Position numbers and translations under genes: made by a program. A stretch of 32,650 nt of DNA. Source: a virus. A model generated the notes under the pieces. That model made no database searches, was not told the origin of the DNA, and was given only the letters and a program-made list of their open reading frames with translations. The stretch is taken from positions 1 through 32,650 of the IMG/VR virus record IMGVR_UViG_3300042868_000890. The stretch is one strand, 5' to 3'. Positions 23,321-29,776 of the stretch are shown here, piece after piece. Every line of letters starts with the position of its first letter. Positions within the stretch are counted from its first letter, which is position 1.

Positions 23321-23423
23321 CTAAATCCCCTGTTAAAGACAATGCTTGATCAATCATAGGCTGAGGCAATCGATGCCCCTCCTTTACTTTGTCCAACCAC
23401 CTATGCGCCTGCTCAATATTCAT
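23187..23423 (-). CDS. Small protein overlapping rusA
   Basis: 78 residues starting MNIEQAHRWLDKVKEGHRLP. The first 45 residues look like a helical conserved phage protein ('LPQPMIDQALSLTGDLDDIHGELC'). The last 45 codons overlap rusA by 134 nt in another frame and read as low-quality protein, so the true C-terminus may be an accident of drift. The start overlaps the previous stop (ATGA). Function unknown. Confidence 0.55.
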   Translation of the reverse strand: MNIEQAHRWLDKVKEGHRLPQPMIDQALSLTGDLDDIHGELCGGWSAYWQGQAKIHQQGAICANVHPQENDGLRGCGT

Positions 23424-23581
23424 TTAAAAGCCCAGTACATCATGCCGGCAACCACTGCAAGCGCCAGCCCAACGCTATACCAGCGTGGCTCAGGCTTATG
23501 CTTTTCAAACCACTCAGGATAATCCTTGGGAAAAGCTTCTTGCAAAGTACGTGGGTACTTACGAGTTGTTGGCGTTGGCAT
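23420..23581 (-). CDS. Small membrane-anchored protein
   Basis: 53 residues: MPTPTTRKYPRTLQEAFPKD, an aromatic/proline middle, then a single span 'WYSVGLALAVVAGMMYWAF' at the C-terminus. GGAAG lies 5 nt before the ATG at 23581. It overlaps the RHH gene by 23 nt and the next gene as ATGA. Probably a tail-anchored inner-membrane protein. Confidence 0.6.
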   Translation of the reverse strand: MPTPTTRKYPRTLQEAFPKDYPEWFEKHKPEPRWYSVGLALAVVAGMMYWAFK

Positions 23582-23765
23582 CTGTACTTCCCAGAAAACG
23601 AGTTAGCCTGTCATCAGTACTCGCATACTGGCGACTCAGGTTGTCAACAATAAGATATTCCACCACGCTGGCTTGCGATCTGCGCTGGTCTTTGGCCGCA
23701 CGAATCAGCAACTCCTTAGACGATGGACGGATACGAACTAGAACGGGTACATTTTTAATCTTCAT
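23559..23765 (-). CDS. Ribbon-helix-helix DNA-binding protein
   Basis: 68 residues. 'VPVLVRIRPSSKELLIRAAKDQRRSQASVVEYLIVDNLSRQ' has the strand-helix-helix pattern of Arc/MetJ-type repressors. It is the first gene left of the divergent promoter and so is well placed to regulate it. The ATG at 23765 has no clear ribosome site, and a TACAAT box lies only 6 nt upstream, so the message may be leaderless. It is one of three candidates for the protein that binds the shared operator. Confidence 0.7.
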   Translation of the reverse strand: MKIKNVPVLVRIRPSSKELLIRAAKDQRRSQASVVEYLIVDNLSRQYASTDDRLTRFLGSTDANANNS

Positions 23766-23777
23766 AGCAACATTGTA

Positions 23778-23798
23778 ATGCTATCACTGTGAAATCAT
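23778..23798. promoter_or_regulatory. Operator copy 1 (left, near RHH gene)
   Basis: 21-bp palindrome: ATGCTATCAC-T-GTGAAATCAT. Paired positions fit ATGnTnTCAC around one base and then GTGAnAnCAT. It lies just upstream of the RHH gene and over its likely promoter. Confidence 0.75.
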
Positions 23799-23819
23799 GC
23801 AATTAGGGAATGTACTTAG

Positions 23820-23848
23820 CGGACAATTAAATTTGTATGTCCTATAAT
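23820..23848 (+). promoter_or_regulatory. Early rightward promoter
   Basis: -35 CGGACA (23820-23825), 17-nt spacer, perfect -10 TATAAT (23843-23848). It should drive the early plus-strand operon by host sigma70 polymerase. Operator copy 2 begins inside the -10 and covers the start site. Confidence 0.7.
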
Positions 23849-23867
23849 GCTTTCACCGTGAAATCAT
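23847..23867. promoter_or_regulatory. Operator copy 2 (early promoter)
   Basis: ATGCTTTCAC-C-GTGAAATCAT, the same palindrome as copy 1 with only the centre and one arm base changed. The centres of copies 1 and 2 are 69 bp apart. Its place on the start site predicts repression. Confidence 0.75.
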
Positions 23868-23906
23868 TTACGGCAACATCAACCTACCAATTATGGAGAG
23901 ATGACT

Positions 23907-24212
23907 ATGAAGTTCGGTACTTTCTGGCAAACGCTAGTACGCAAAGATTCCCCTGTAACCAGCATTGAGGCGGCCGCATCTGTGGACACCCCCAAGATGG
24001 AGCAACTTGTCTATGAGGTTATTGCCTCATTTGACCAAGGCTGTATTCAGGACGATGTCTTAGCAAACCTCCCCCAATACCCTTATTCCAGCGTTACGGC
24101 ACGTTTCCGTGGCTTGCTAGACAAAGGGTACATCATCGACACAGGACTCACCCGCGCTGGTAAGTCTGGCCGTCAACAACGCATCTTAAAAATCAAGGAA
24201 AACCATGCCTAA
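23907..24212 (+). CDS. Winged-helix protein, first early gene
   Basis: 101 residues from the ATG at 23907 (GGAGAG 6 nt before; the ATG at 23901 lies too close to it). 'KMEQLVYEVIASFDQGCIQDDVLANLPQYPYSSVTARFRGLLDKGYIIDTGLTRAGKSGRQQRILKI' is a winged helix of the phage/archaeal regulator type. It would be made first after infection, under the shared operator, and could regulate other units. It overlaps the nuclease gene by 8 nt. Confidence 0.75.
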   Translation: MKFGTFWQTLVRKDSPVTSIEAAASVDTPKMEQLVYEVIASFDQGCIQDDVLANLPQYPYSSVTARFRGLLDKGYIIDTGLTRAGKSGRQQRILKIKENHA

Positions 24213-25158
24213 ACTTACATCAGACACCATGTTGTCTTGCTCCCAACTGCCTGCCATCTTGGGTCACTCCAAGTGGGCAAGCGCCAATGACACTTTGAAC
24301 TTCTGCATGAAGTCTATCCAAGGTGAGTATGCCCGTACAGAAGCAGGCGAAGCCGCCAACTGGGGTAACGCACTAGAGGAATCCATCATCAAGGAGATAG
24401 CCAAGCGCCTTGGGATAGACAGCTACGTCATGCCAGACATTGCCTATAAACATCCTGAACTGCCACTGGCCGCCAGCGCAGATGCCATTGCAACAGCACC
24501 TTTGCTAGGTCTTACCATCAAGCATGATCCATCGATAGGTATTTATGTAGTTGGTGCAGATGAGATCGTCTTGACCGGCCAAGGTGTACTTGAATCCAAG
24601 TTAACCAAGATGGCTCCTGAAGAAGTCCTGCCCCTGTACCGTGGTCCTATCCAAGTCCAAGGCGTGATGATGTGTACCGGCCTGAAGTGGGCGGCCATTG
24701 GCTGTCTGTACTCAGGCGTTGAGTTACGCATCTACTTGTTCGCTTCGCATGAGCAAACGATGGACACCATTTGGAATGCCGCCATTGACTTTGAATCAAG
24801 GCTAGAGAACTTCCGCCAGACTGGTGAGACAGCATGGTATCCACCATCAGATAGCAAAGATGCTGATCGCGTCTGGCCAAACGCCAAAGAAGAAGACATC
24901 GATCTTGGTAACCAAGCTGAAGGCATAGCCAGTGCAATCGTTGCGCTCAAGGCAGAGATCAAAAACATGGAAGAGGAAGTATCTAAAAAAGAAAAGGACT
25001 TAAAGACGCAAATGCAAGAGTTCAGTACGGCTAAGTGTGGCAAGTGGCATATCAAGTGGCCAATGCGTCACTTCAAAGCACAGCCTGCTAAATCTACACC
25101 AGCAAAAGAAGCATATTCAATCCGTCAGTCAACTCTAACAATCAAGGAAGCCAAATGA
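24205..25158 (+). CDS. YqaJ-type viral exonuclease
   Basis: 317 residues with all the PD-(D/E)xK motifs of the lambda-exonuclease/YqaJ family: E59 in 'WGNALEESI', D93 in 'AASADAI', E130-S-K132 in 'GVLESKLTK', and Q150-x-Q152 in 'IQVQGVMM'. A helical coiled-coil region at about 235-275 precedes the tail. The enzyme resects one strand at double-strand ends to make 3' overhangs for the annealing protein encoded next (ATGA overlap at 25155). AAGGAAAACC precedes the ATG. Confidence 0.88.
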   Translation: MPKLTSDTMLSCSQLPAILGHSKWASANDTLNFCMKSIQGEYARTEAGEAANWGNALEESIIKEIAKRLGIDSYVMPDIAYKHPELPLAASADAIATAPLLGLTIKHDPSIGIYVVGADEIVLTGQGVLESKLTKMAPEEVLPLYRGPIQVQGVMMCTGLKWAAIGCLYSGVELRIYLFASHEQTMDTIWNAAIDFESRLENFRQTGETAWYPPSDSKDADRVWPNAKEEDIDLGNQAEGIASAIVALKAEIKNMEEEVSKKEKDLKTQMQEFSTAKCGKWHIKWPMRHFKAQPAKSTPAKEAYSIRQSTLTIKEAK

Positions 25159-25895
25159 AAGAAATCGCATCAGCCTTAGTCAAAGCCCAACGTCAGTTCG
25201 GTCCAGCCCTCAAGACATCTACTAACCCACATTTCCGTAGCAAGTACGCTGATCTGTCAGCCTGCATTGAAGCTGTCATTGATGCGCTAAATGACAATGG
25301 CATCTTTTTACTGCAAAAAAATTATGACTGCAATGATGGCATCATGTGCGAGACAGTGTTTGTGCATGAGTCTGGCGAAATGCTGGAGTGCGGCATTGTC
25401 CACTTCCCTGCTGTTAAACAAGACCCACAGGGTTACGCTGGTGCGTTGACTTATGCACGTAGGTATAGCCTTATGTCCGCCTGCGGCATTGCACCAGAAG
25501 ACGACGATGGTAATGTCGCTAGTCGAAAGTTAGCGCCAGCAGTTAACCCATTGGACAGCGTCAAGCCTGCTTTAGTTGTACAAGTAGAAGCACCAAAGTC
25601 TGCACCAACTGGTGGTCCTGTCTTCACAATGGCCATACCCAACAAAGAGCCACGCATATACGATTCATCAGAGTCTTACATGAAGGGTACGGTTGAGTTG
25701 CGCGAAAAGGTAGAGAAGTCAGCAATGGCGGCACGTACCAAGATGACTAAGTTACGTGAACTGAAAGAAGCCAATGAAGAGCAAACCAAGAAGTTAGAAA
25801 TCCATCACATGACAGCATTGCTTTCTGATTACCAATTGCGTTTAAAGCGACTAGGCGCACAACTGGGTGAAGGAGAGTCAGATGGAGAGCAGTGA
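25155..25895 (+). CDS. erf: ERF-family single-strand annealing protein
   Basis: 246 residues. 'ALKTSTNPHFRSKYADLSACIEAVIDALNDNGIF' and 'DPQGYAGALTYARRYSLMSACGIAPEDDDGN' (about residues 18-51 and 90-120) are ERF hallmarks. The C-terminal part is Lys/Glu-rich and helical, normal for the family. It binds single-stranded DNA and anneals ends made by the YqaJ nuclease, typically for genome circularisation or concatemer formation. The gene overlaps the nuclease gene by 4 nt. Confidence 0.93.
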   Translation: MKEIASALVKAQRQFGPALKTSTNPHFRSKYADLSACIEAVIDALNDNGIFLLQKNYDCNDGIMCETVFVHESGEMLECGIVHFPAVKQDPQGYAGALTYARRYSLMSACGIAPEDDDGNVASRKLAPAVNPLDSVKPALVVQVEAPKSAPTGGPVFTMAIPNKEPRIYDSSESYMKGTVELREKVEKSAMAARTKMTKLRELKEANEEQTKKLEIHHMTALLSDYQLRLKRLGAQLGEGESDGEQ

Positions 25896-25998
25896 TTGGG
25901 CTGAGTTAGATATGCGCTACAGGGAGTATTGCCACCAGTGCCAAGTGGCTGGAAAAGTTCCTGTAGATTTTCATACTTGGTTACTTGGAAAGGACTAA
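25882..25998 (+). CDS. Small protein
   Basis: 38 residues (starts MESSDWAELDMRYREYCHQC, ends with VDFHTWLLGKD). AAGGAGA lies 5 nt before the ATG at 25882, inside the end of the ERF gene. A C-H-Q-C pair in the middle could bind metal. It ends 1 nt before the XRE gene. Function unknown. Confidence 0.6.
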   Translation: MESSDWAELDMRYREYCHQCQVAGKVPVDFHTWLLGKD

Positions 25999-25999
25999 G

Positions 26000-26569
26000 T
26001 TGAATAAGTTTGCACAGCAATTATTACTTGAGAGAACTACTCTTGGGTTAAACCAACAGGAAGTTGCTGATGCAATTTCCATTAGTCAACAAGCTGTTGC
26101 AAGATGGGAGACTGGTGCTTCTTATCCAAGGATGGCTGTGCTAAATAGGCTTTGTGATTTTTTTGAACATAAGTATTTAGAAAATGGCAATGAATCTTTT
26201 CTGCGAAATACTTCATCTGAAATTCCAAATGTATATTTAACGCAAAACAGTTTGTCTCATTGGATACGTCATGCAAGAAAGCGCAAGAATCTTAGACAGC
26301 AAGATGTTGCTGAAAAGCTTGGAATACTTAGATCAACAATAGCCCACTGGGAAACATCCAGAACTAAGCCAAGCAAAGAGATACTTGTAGAGTTTGAAAA
26401 TCTTGTTGGGCAAACATACGAAGGAGATATTGAAAACAATAATTCTTCTTTTAAATCATTAAACAATGCTGACGTTGATGCAATATTGATTTGTTCTAGA
26501 TTGCAAAAGACATCTACTTATGATCTTATTTTGCTAGTGCAATCTTTTTTGAAGGAGAAAAACGCATGA
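26000..26569 (+). CDS. Tandem XRE (Cro/CI-type) HTH regulator
   Basis: 189 residues from the TTG at 26000, favoured because AAAGGA lies 5 nt before it; TTG 25985 is the alternative. Two XRE helix-turn-helix domains occur in one chain: residues about 3-56 ('LGLNQQEVADAISISQQAVARWETG') and 84-137 ('KNLRQQDVAEKLGILRSTIAHWETS'). The remainder is a short helical tail. A single chain with two such domains could bind a palindrome as a pseudo-dimer. The gene is visibly richer in A+T than its neighbours, suggesting separate acquisition. Confidence 0.8.
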   Translation: MNKFAQQLLLERTTLGLNQQEVADAISISQQAVARWETGASYPRMAVLNRLCDFFEHKYLENGNESFLRNTSSEIPNVYLTQNSLSHWIRHARKRKNLRQQDVAEKLGILRSTIAHWETSRTKPSKEILVEFENLVGQTYEGDIENNNSSFKSLNNADVDAILICSRLQKTSTYDLILLVQSFLKEKNA

Positions 26570-26593
26570 CACATATAAACTGTTGGAGGAACT

Positions 26594-26791
26594 ATGCGTA
26601 AACCAGTGGCCATTACAGCACCGTATAGAGTGTCTAAAGATGACTTCAACGATACGGAGAAGTTGTCTAAGGTGAAGCAGGAGATCATCCGTAACCCATC
26701 CAAGGAGGCACAGTTAATCGCAGAGGTTACTGTGCTAACTGAGTTGGTGCGCGCTTTGTCTGACAGAGTTAGAGAACTGGAGAGCAAATGA
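26594..26791 (+). CDS. Small hypothetical protein with coiled coil
   Basis: 65 residues with a strong GGAGG 4 nt before the ATG. The C-terminal half ('EAQLIAEVTVLTELVRALSDRVRELESK') is a clear coiled coil. The N-terminal half is basic and polar. It overlaps the next start as ATGA. Probably oligomeric; no family recognised. Confidence 0.65.
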   Translation: MRKPVAITAPYRVSKDDFNDTEKLSKVKQEIIRNPSKEAQLIAEVTVLTELVRALSDRVRELESK

Positions 26792-26922
26792 CACCAGTTA
26801 AAACTCAGTGGGCTTCACCACCACCTTGGGCAAAGCCAATTTCAAAGTGCGAGACTTTGGGTATCTGCCAGTCTCTGCCAAAAAAAGTATGTACTAAATG
26901 TCCGCAAAGGAAAAACAAATGA
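26788..26922 (+). CDS. Small Cys-rich protein
   Basis: 44 residues. Two cysteine pairs ('KCETLGIC' and 'VCTKCPQ') in the second half give a C-x5-C...C-x2-C pattern that could bind zinc. The N-terminus is Trp/Pro-rich (MTPVKTQWASPPPWAKPISK). It overlaps both neighbours by ATGA, which strongly supports it being translated. Function unknown. Confidence 0.6.
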   Translation: MTPVKTQWASPPPWAKPISKCETLGICQSLPKKVCTKCPQRKNK

Positions 26923-27023
26923 TTGAAAGCATCCTGACCATCATTTCTTTGTTGCTGATCGGTGCTTGTGTAGGGATTGGCGTGATCATCGCCATCCTCT
27001 ACTTCAACATGGACAAAGACTAA
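26919..27023 (+). CDS. 34-residue membrane protein
   Basis: MIESILTIISLLLIGACVGI then GVIIAILYFNMDKD: one long hydrophobic span with short charged ends. It is the last early gene, overlaps the previous by ATGA, and meets the endolysin gene tail to tail with a 4-bp overlap at 27020-27023. No terminator hairpin is visible at this junction, so antisense read-through is possible. Confidence 0.55.
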   Translation: MIESILTIISLLLIGACVGIGVIIAILYFNMDKD

Positions 27024-27619
27024 GCTATAACAGCAAGTGCCTCGCGCACATGCTTCTCTCTGTCCGCCAGCCCGATGACACCACCATTTATGATCTTGGT
27101 GACCTTAACAAAGTCAAGGGCATCCGCTGGTGAATTGAGATTATGTGTTGACCAGAACCAGCCTGCTGTGAGGGCGGCATATCTAGGGGTTGCCACAAGA
27201 TCAGGCTCCATAACAAAATCCACACCAAGCGCCTTGCCTGCGTGGAAATGGTTCGAGTGTCCGGTAAGCTGAACCAGACCTTTTCCCCTGAACCGATACC
27301 CGTCACCAGATGCTTCATCTCTATTCCCCATACGGTCTGCGTAAACCTTGTTGGCAATAGCCCGTGCGTTGCCTGCGTACTGGTTGGCAACTTCAATAGT
27401 AGGAAATCTCTTTGGCCATAACTTCATAAGCGTTGCCGCTTTGTAGTTCAGGTTCTCTTGCAACATCTTGAAGTTGCCACTCTCATGCGAACACTGGCCA
27501 ATGAACATAGCCCGCTGGTTGCTGGTAACAATTCCAAATTTCTCAAATGTATTGTTCAGTGCATCTACCCACTCGACACCAATGTGTAAGCGTTTTAATT
27601 GTTCAGCGTTTACTGCCAT
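27020..27619 (-). CDS. Endolysin, GH19 chitinase-like
   Basis: 199 residues, the size of single-domain phage GH19 lysins. 'MFIGQCSHESGNFKMLQENLNY' contains the catalytic Glu (E46), and 'GDGYRFRGKGLVQLTGHSNH' is the substrate-binding motif of the family. It cleaves the peptidoglycan glycan chain. No signal peptide or anchor is seen, so it needs a holin for release. GGAG lies 7 nt before the ATG, inside the end of the Rz gene. Rz1 ends a few nucleotides upstream. Confidence 0.93.
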   Translation of the reverse strand: MAVNAEQLKRLHIGVEWVDALNNTFEKFGIVTSNQRAMFIGQCSHESGNFKMLQENLNYKAATLMKLWPKRFPTIEVANQYAGNARAIANKVYADRMGNRDEASGDGYRFRGKGLVQLTGHSNHFHAGKALGVDFVMEPDLVATPRYAALTAGWFWSTHNLNSPADALDFVKVTKIINGGVIGLADREKHVREALAVIA

Positions 27620-28070
27620 TTGCTTTCTCCATTACTTGTTGGTAGGCATCGATGCAGGCGTTGAGTTGGTTGATTGCTTTGTCTCCGTCTGCGACGATTT
27701 GAGCAATAAGTCTGAGAGTCTCTGTGTCAGATTCGCTTGCCGCTTGACTGCTATTTCCGCTGGCAGGGGTGGGATTTCCATTGGTTTGTACGCAACTTGT
27801 GGACGGGAGGCGCACCCGACCAGCACGGATAGCACGATCAAGAGAAGACTGTTTTTCAGATATGGCATTGTTGGCCTCCAAAAGTTTTGATGATTGATCA
27901 TTAAGTTGTTTAGCAAGTTCTTGTTCTTTGGTACGAGACTCTTCATTCTTGATAGCAATCTCTGCCTGCATCTCAGCATCACGCTCTACCCATCCCTTAT
28001 GGTGGCCATAGCCATAGAAGCCAGCCAAGGCCAGTAGAACACCAAGTATTACCCAAGGGTTTGGAATCAT
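27603..28070 (-). CDS. Rz: Rz-like inner-membrane spanin
   Basis: 155 residues. A short N-terminal signal anchor (about residues 6-22, 'WVILGVLLALAGFYGYG') is followed by a long periplasmic coiled coil (about 35-90). It matches the i-spanin design that, with Rz1, fuses inner and outer membranes at lysis. The start overlaps the holin candidate as ATGA, and the end overlaps the endolysin by 17 nt. The complete rz1 gene lies inside it in another frame. Confidence 0.88.
   Translation of the reverse strand: MIPNPWVILGVLLALAGFYGYGHHKGWVERDAEMQAEIAIKNEESRTKEQELAKQLNDQSSKLLEANNAISEKQSSLDRAIRAGRVRLPSTSCVQTNGNPTPASGNSSQAASESDTETLRLIAQIVADGDKAINQLNACIDAYQQVMEKANGSKR
27632..27868 (-). CDS. Rz1: Rz1-like outer-membrane spanin lipoprotein (nested in Rz)
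   Basis: 78 residues fully within the Rz coding region in another frame. A lipoprotein signal 'LLLIVLSVLVGCASRP' with lipobox LVGC gives a mature start at the Cys near residue 18. Proline-rich 'KPMEIPPLPAEI' follows, as in known o-spanins. GGAGG lies 6 nt upstream of the ATG at 27868, a strong signal that this internal start is used. Confidence 0.88.
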   Translation of the reverse strand: MPYLKNSLLLIVLSVLVGCASRPQVAYKPMEIPPLPAEIAVKRQANLTQRLSDLLLKSSQTETKQSTNSTPASMPTNK

Positions 28071-28549
28071 GCTTCAGCCCTCGCTAAGGCACGTTCCTGC
28101 GCTATCTCTTCCTTGGCAGGGTCAACGTAGTCAGGCGGTGTGGTTGGCGGTGGAGGCGCTCTCCAGTCCTCATCCAACGGTGGGTTAATCCAGACAGGCA
28201 AAGCACCAGATGGAGTTGATGGTGCTGGCGCTGGCGCTGGAGTAGGGGCAGGCGGTGGTGGAGTAGACGACAGTTTGTCAGCGACAGTCTGTACACCCTT
28301 ACGGCTCATCACCCCACCAATGCCACCTACGATCAATAGCACAATGTCGTTCAACATCTTGGCAAATGCTTGATCTATGGGAGCCATAGACTTGATTGGT
28401 TGTACAACAAAGGCAAGGCTGTACAGCATAAACATCACGATGCCAGCAAGAATTAAAGTGACGAGTAGGACCACAAAGGCCCAGACTCGTATCTCAATTT
28501 CTTCCTGCGTCAGAAGCCGGTTGGGATGGAATCGGTGGGGGTTGGACAA
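28067..28549 (-). CDS. Holin candidate with proline-rich tail
   Basis: 160 residues with a TTG start at 28549, supported by GGAG 7 nt before. Hydrophobic segments at about residues 22-50 and 66-82 give two membrane spans; the rest is a disordered Pro/Ala-rich tail (about 95-150) followed by a charged end. It sits immediately before Rz, which is the usual place for a holin. The tail is longer than in classical holins, so a holin-like membrane protein of other function is possible. Confidence 0.6.
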   Translation of the reverse strand: MSNPHRFHPNRLLTQEEIEIRVWAFVVLLVTLILAGIVMFMLYSLAFVVQPIKSMAPIDQAFAKMLNDIVLLIVGGIGGVMSRKGVQTVADKLSSTPPPPAPTPAPAPAPSTPSGALPVWINPPLDEDWRAPPPPTTPPDYVDPAKEEIAQERALARAEA

Positions 28550-28715
28550 TTGTTTTCTCCAGTATGGGGGCTACAAGATAATCGGGACAGTCTTGGGTGA
28601 ACTGGCAGTCAGGACGCTGGCATCGCTTGGCAGGAAAGTTCTTTGGGTCTTGGCAAAAGTAGCGATAGCGATCATCGCATCCCACTAGCAATAACAGCAA
28701 CAAGACATACTTCAT
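28494..28715 (-). CDS. Small Cys-rich lipoprotein
   Basis: 73 residues. MKYVLLLLLLVGCDD has a lipobox (LVGC) after only about 12 residues, so the mature protein would start at Cys13. It then has several Cys (YFCQD, KRCQRPDCQF, DCPD), probably disulphide-bonded in the periplasm, and a Pro-rich end. I recall similar 'GCDDRYRY' lipoproteins in aquatic phages. Superinfection exclusion or envelope change is a guess. It overlaps genes on both sides. Confidence 0.65.
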   Translation of the reverse strand: MKYVLLLLLLVGCDDRYRYFCQDPKNFPAKRCQRPDCQFTQDCPDYLVAPILEKTIVQPPPIPSQPASDAGRN

Positions 28716-28846
28716 TTGGTTTCTTTCAGTTCTTGTTTCAACTTACGTAATTCTTTTATCTCTCGCTTGAGTTGTGCTTTCATGTATAGCGTTTCAACGT
28801 ACGCCATACTCGTTGCACCCACGACAACGCATAGCATCACGCCCAT
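28712..28846 (-). CDS. Small membrane protein with basic coiled coil
   Basis: 44 residues from the ATG at 28846: an N-terminal membrane segment (MGVMLCVVVGATSMAYVE), then a Lys/Glu-rich helix. The ATG overlaps the upstream stop (TAATG), and the stop overlaps the lipoprotein start (ATGA). A GTG at 28879 in the same frame would make it 55 residues, but it has no clear ribosome site. It could be a small spanin-like or holin-associated protein. Confidence 0.6.
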   Translation of the reverse strand: MGVMLCVVVGATSMAYVETLYMKAQLKREIKELRKLKQELKETK

Positions 28847-29577
28847 TAAAACCCATCCGACAAGTTTTGTAGTTGCCACATTAGCCACCCAAAAATTACA
28901 GAGATAAACATTATTGCAACCGCTCCACTTGTTAACTCAACAAACCTAATCTCTTCTTGCTCTTTGCGCCACCTTGCAAGTCTAGCCCTGCGAATCATCT
29001 CAGACCTAGCCCACGCCTGCTCTTGCTCAATCCGTCCGTACATCACCAAAAATCTACCATACAAATCTTTCAACTCTGCTGGCGCATACACCATTGCCTC
29101 ACGGGTCTGCTCTAGCAACTTCTCCATCTGTAAGGTAACTAGCACCCTCTCAATTGCTTTCTTGCTGGTGTTCTGACTTGGGTCATAGTTAGTCTTGCTT
29201 GTCTCTTCCAGTTCTATGTAATAGTTGTTTATCTGTTGTTGTGTGTCAAAGAGAATTCCAAGGTTGTCACCAATTTCTTTGATTAGTTTTAGTTCTAATT
29301 GTTCGTAGGATTGTGCGGAGGCTGTTGTTTTGGTTGCTGTTTTGACTGGCGCTTTCGCCACAGGCTTTGTCGTATCACTTGCAGTCTTTTCTTTAGATGT
29401 GAACAGTCCAATGAACCAGCTAAAAATACCCTTGATTGCCTTAACGTCTGCCAAGACCCCTTCAACTGTTTTTTTAGCACCCTCCAACTCAAGCCTACCA
29501 GCGTGTAAATAATCGCAACCCTGTTTGATAGCAGAAAAAGCACCCTGCGCCAAAAGTAGGAGAGAGAAAGGGTCCAC
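28846..29577 (-). CDS. Hypothetical membrane-anchored helical protein
   Basis: 243 residues with a GTG start at 29577, directly after the upstream stop. An N-terminal helical region, a Lys/Thr/Ala linker (about 65-90) and a long helical middle precede a C-terminal membrane span (about 213-235, 'AIMFISVIFGWLMWQL'). The tail-anchored topology places most of the protein in the cytoplasm. It lies between the fibre and lysis genes. No family is recognised; a lysis regulator is possible from context only. Confidence 0.6.
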   Translation of the reverse strand: MDPFSLLLLAQGAFSAIKQGCDYLHAGRLELEGAKKTVEGVLADVKAIKGIFSWFIGLFTSKEKTASDTTKPVAKAPVKTATKTTASAQSYEQLELKLIKEIGDNLGILFDTQQQINNYYIELEETSKTNYDPSQNTSKKAIERVLVTLQMEKLLEQTREAMVYAPAELKDLYGRFLVMYGRIEQEQAWARSEMIRRARLARWRKEQEEIRFVELTSGAVAIMFISVIFGWLMWQLQNLSDGF

Positions 29578-29578
29578 A

Positions 29579-29776
29579 TCACAAGCCTAGCAACTTCTTA
29601 ACAAAGTCTGCCGCCACGCCCGGTCCAAGCAGGACACACAGCATCACTGCATAAATCAGATATTCAATCTTGGCCATGCGCTTGTCGCCAACAGATAGAG
29701 ATTCATCAATGCGCTTGTAACGCTCACTACACAGAGCTTCATGCACGGCCAAGCGTGTCTCAGTATCTTCAAGCAT
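29579..29776 (-). CDS. Small membrane protein, XhlA-like topology
   Basis: 65 residues from the ATG at 29776, which overlaps the upstream gene by 8 nt. An N-terminal amphipathic helix ('DTETRLAVHEALCSERYKRIDESLSVGDKRMAKIEYL') leads into one span ('IYAVMLCVLLGPGVAADFV'). This topology is like small haemolysin XhlA proteins that work with holins. It may be the holin or its partner. An open frame to 29806 exists but lies mostly in the upstream gene. Confidence 0.55.
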   Translation of the reverse strand: MLEDTETRLAVHEALCSERYKRIDESLSVGDKRMAKIEYLIYAVMLCVLLGPGVAADFVKKLLGL

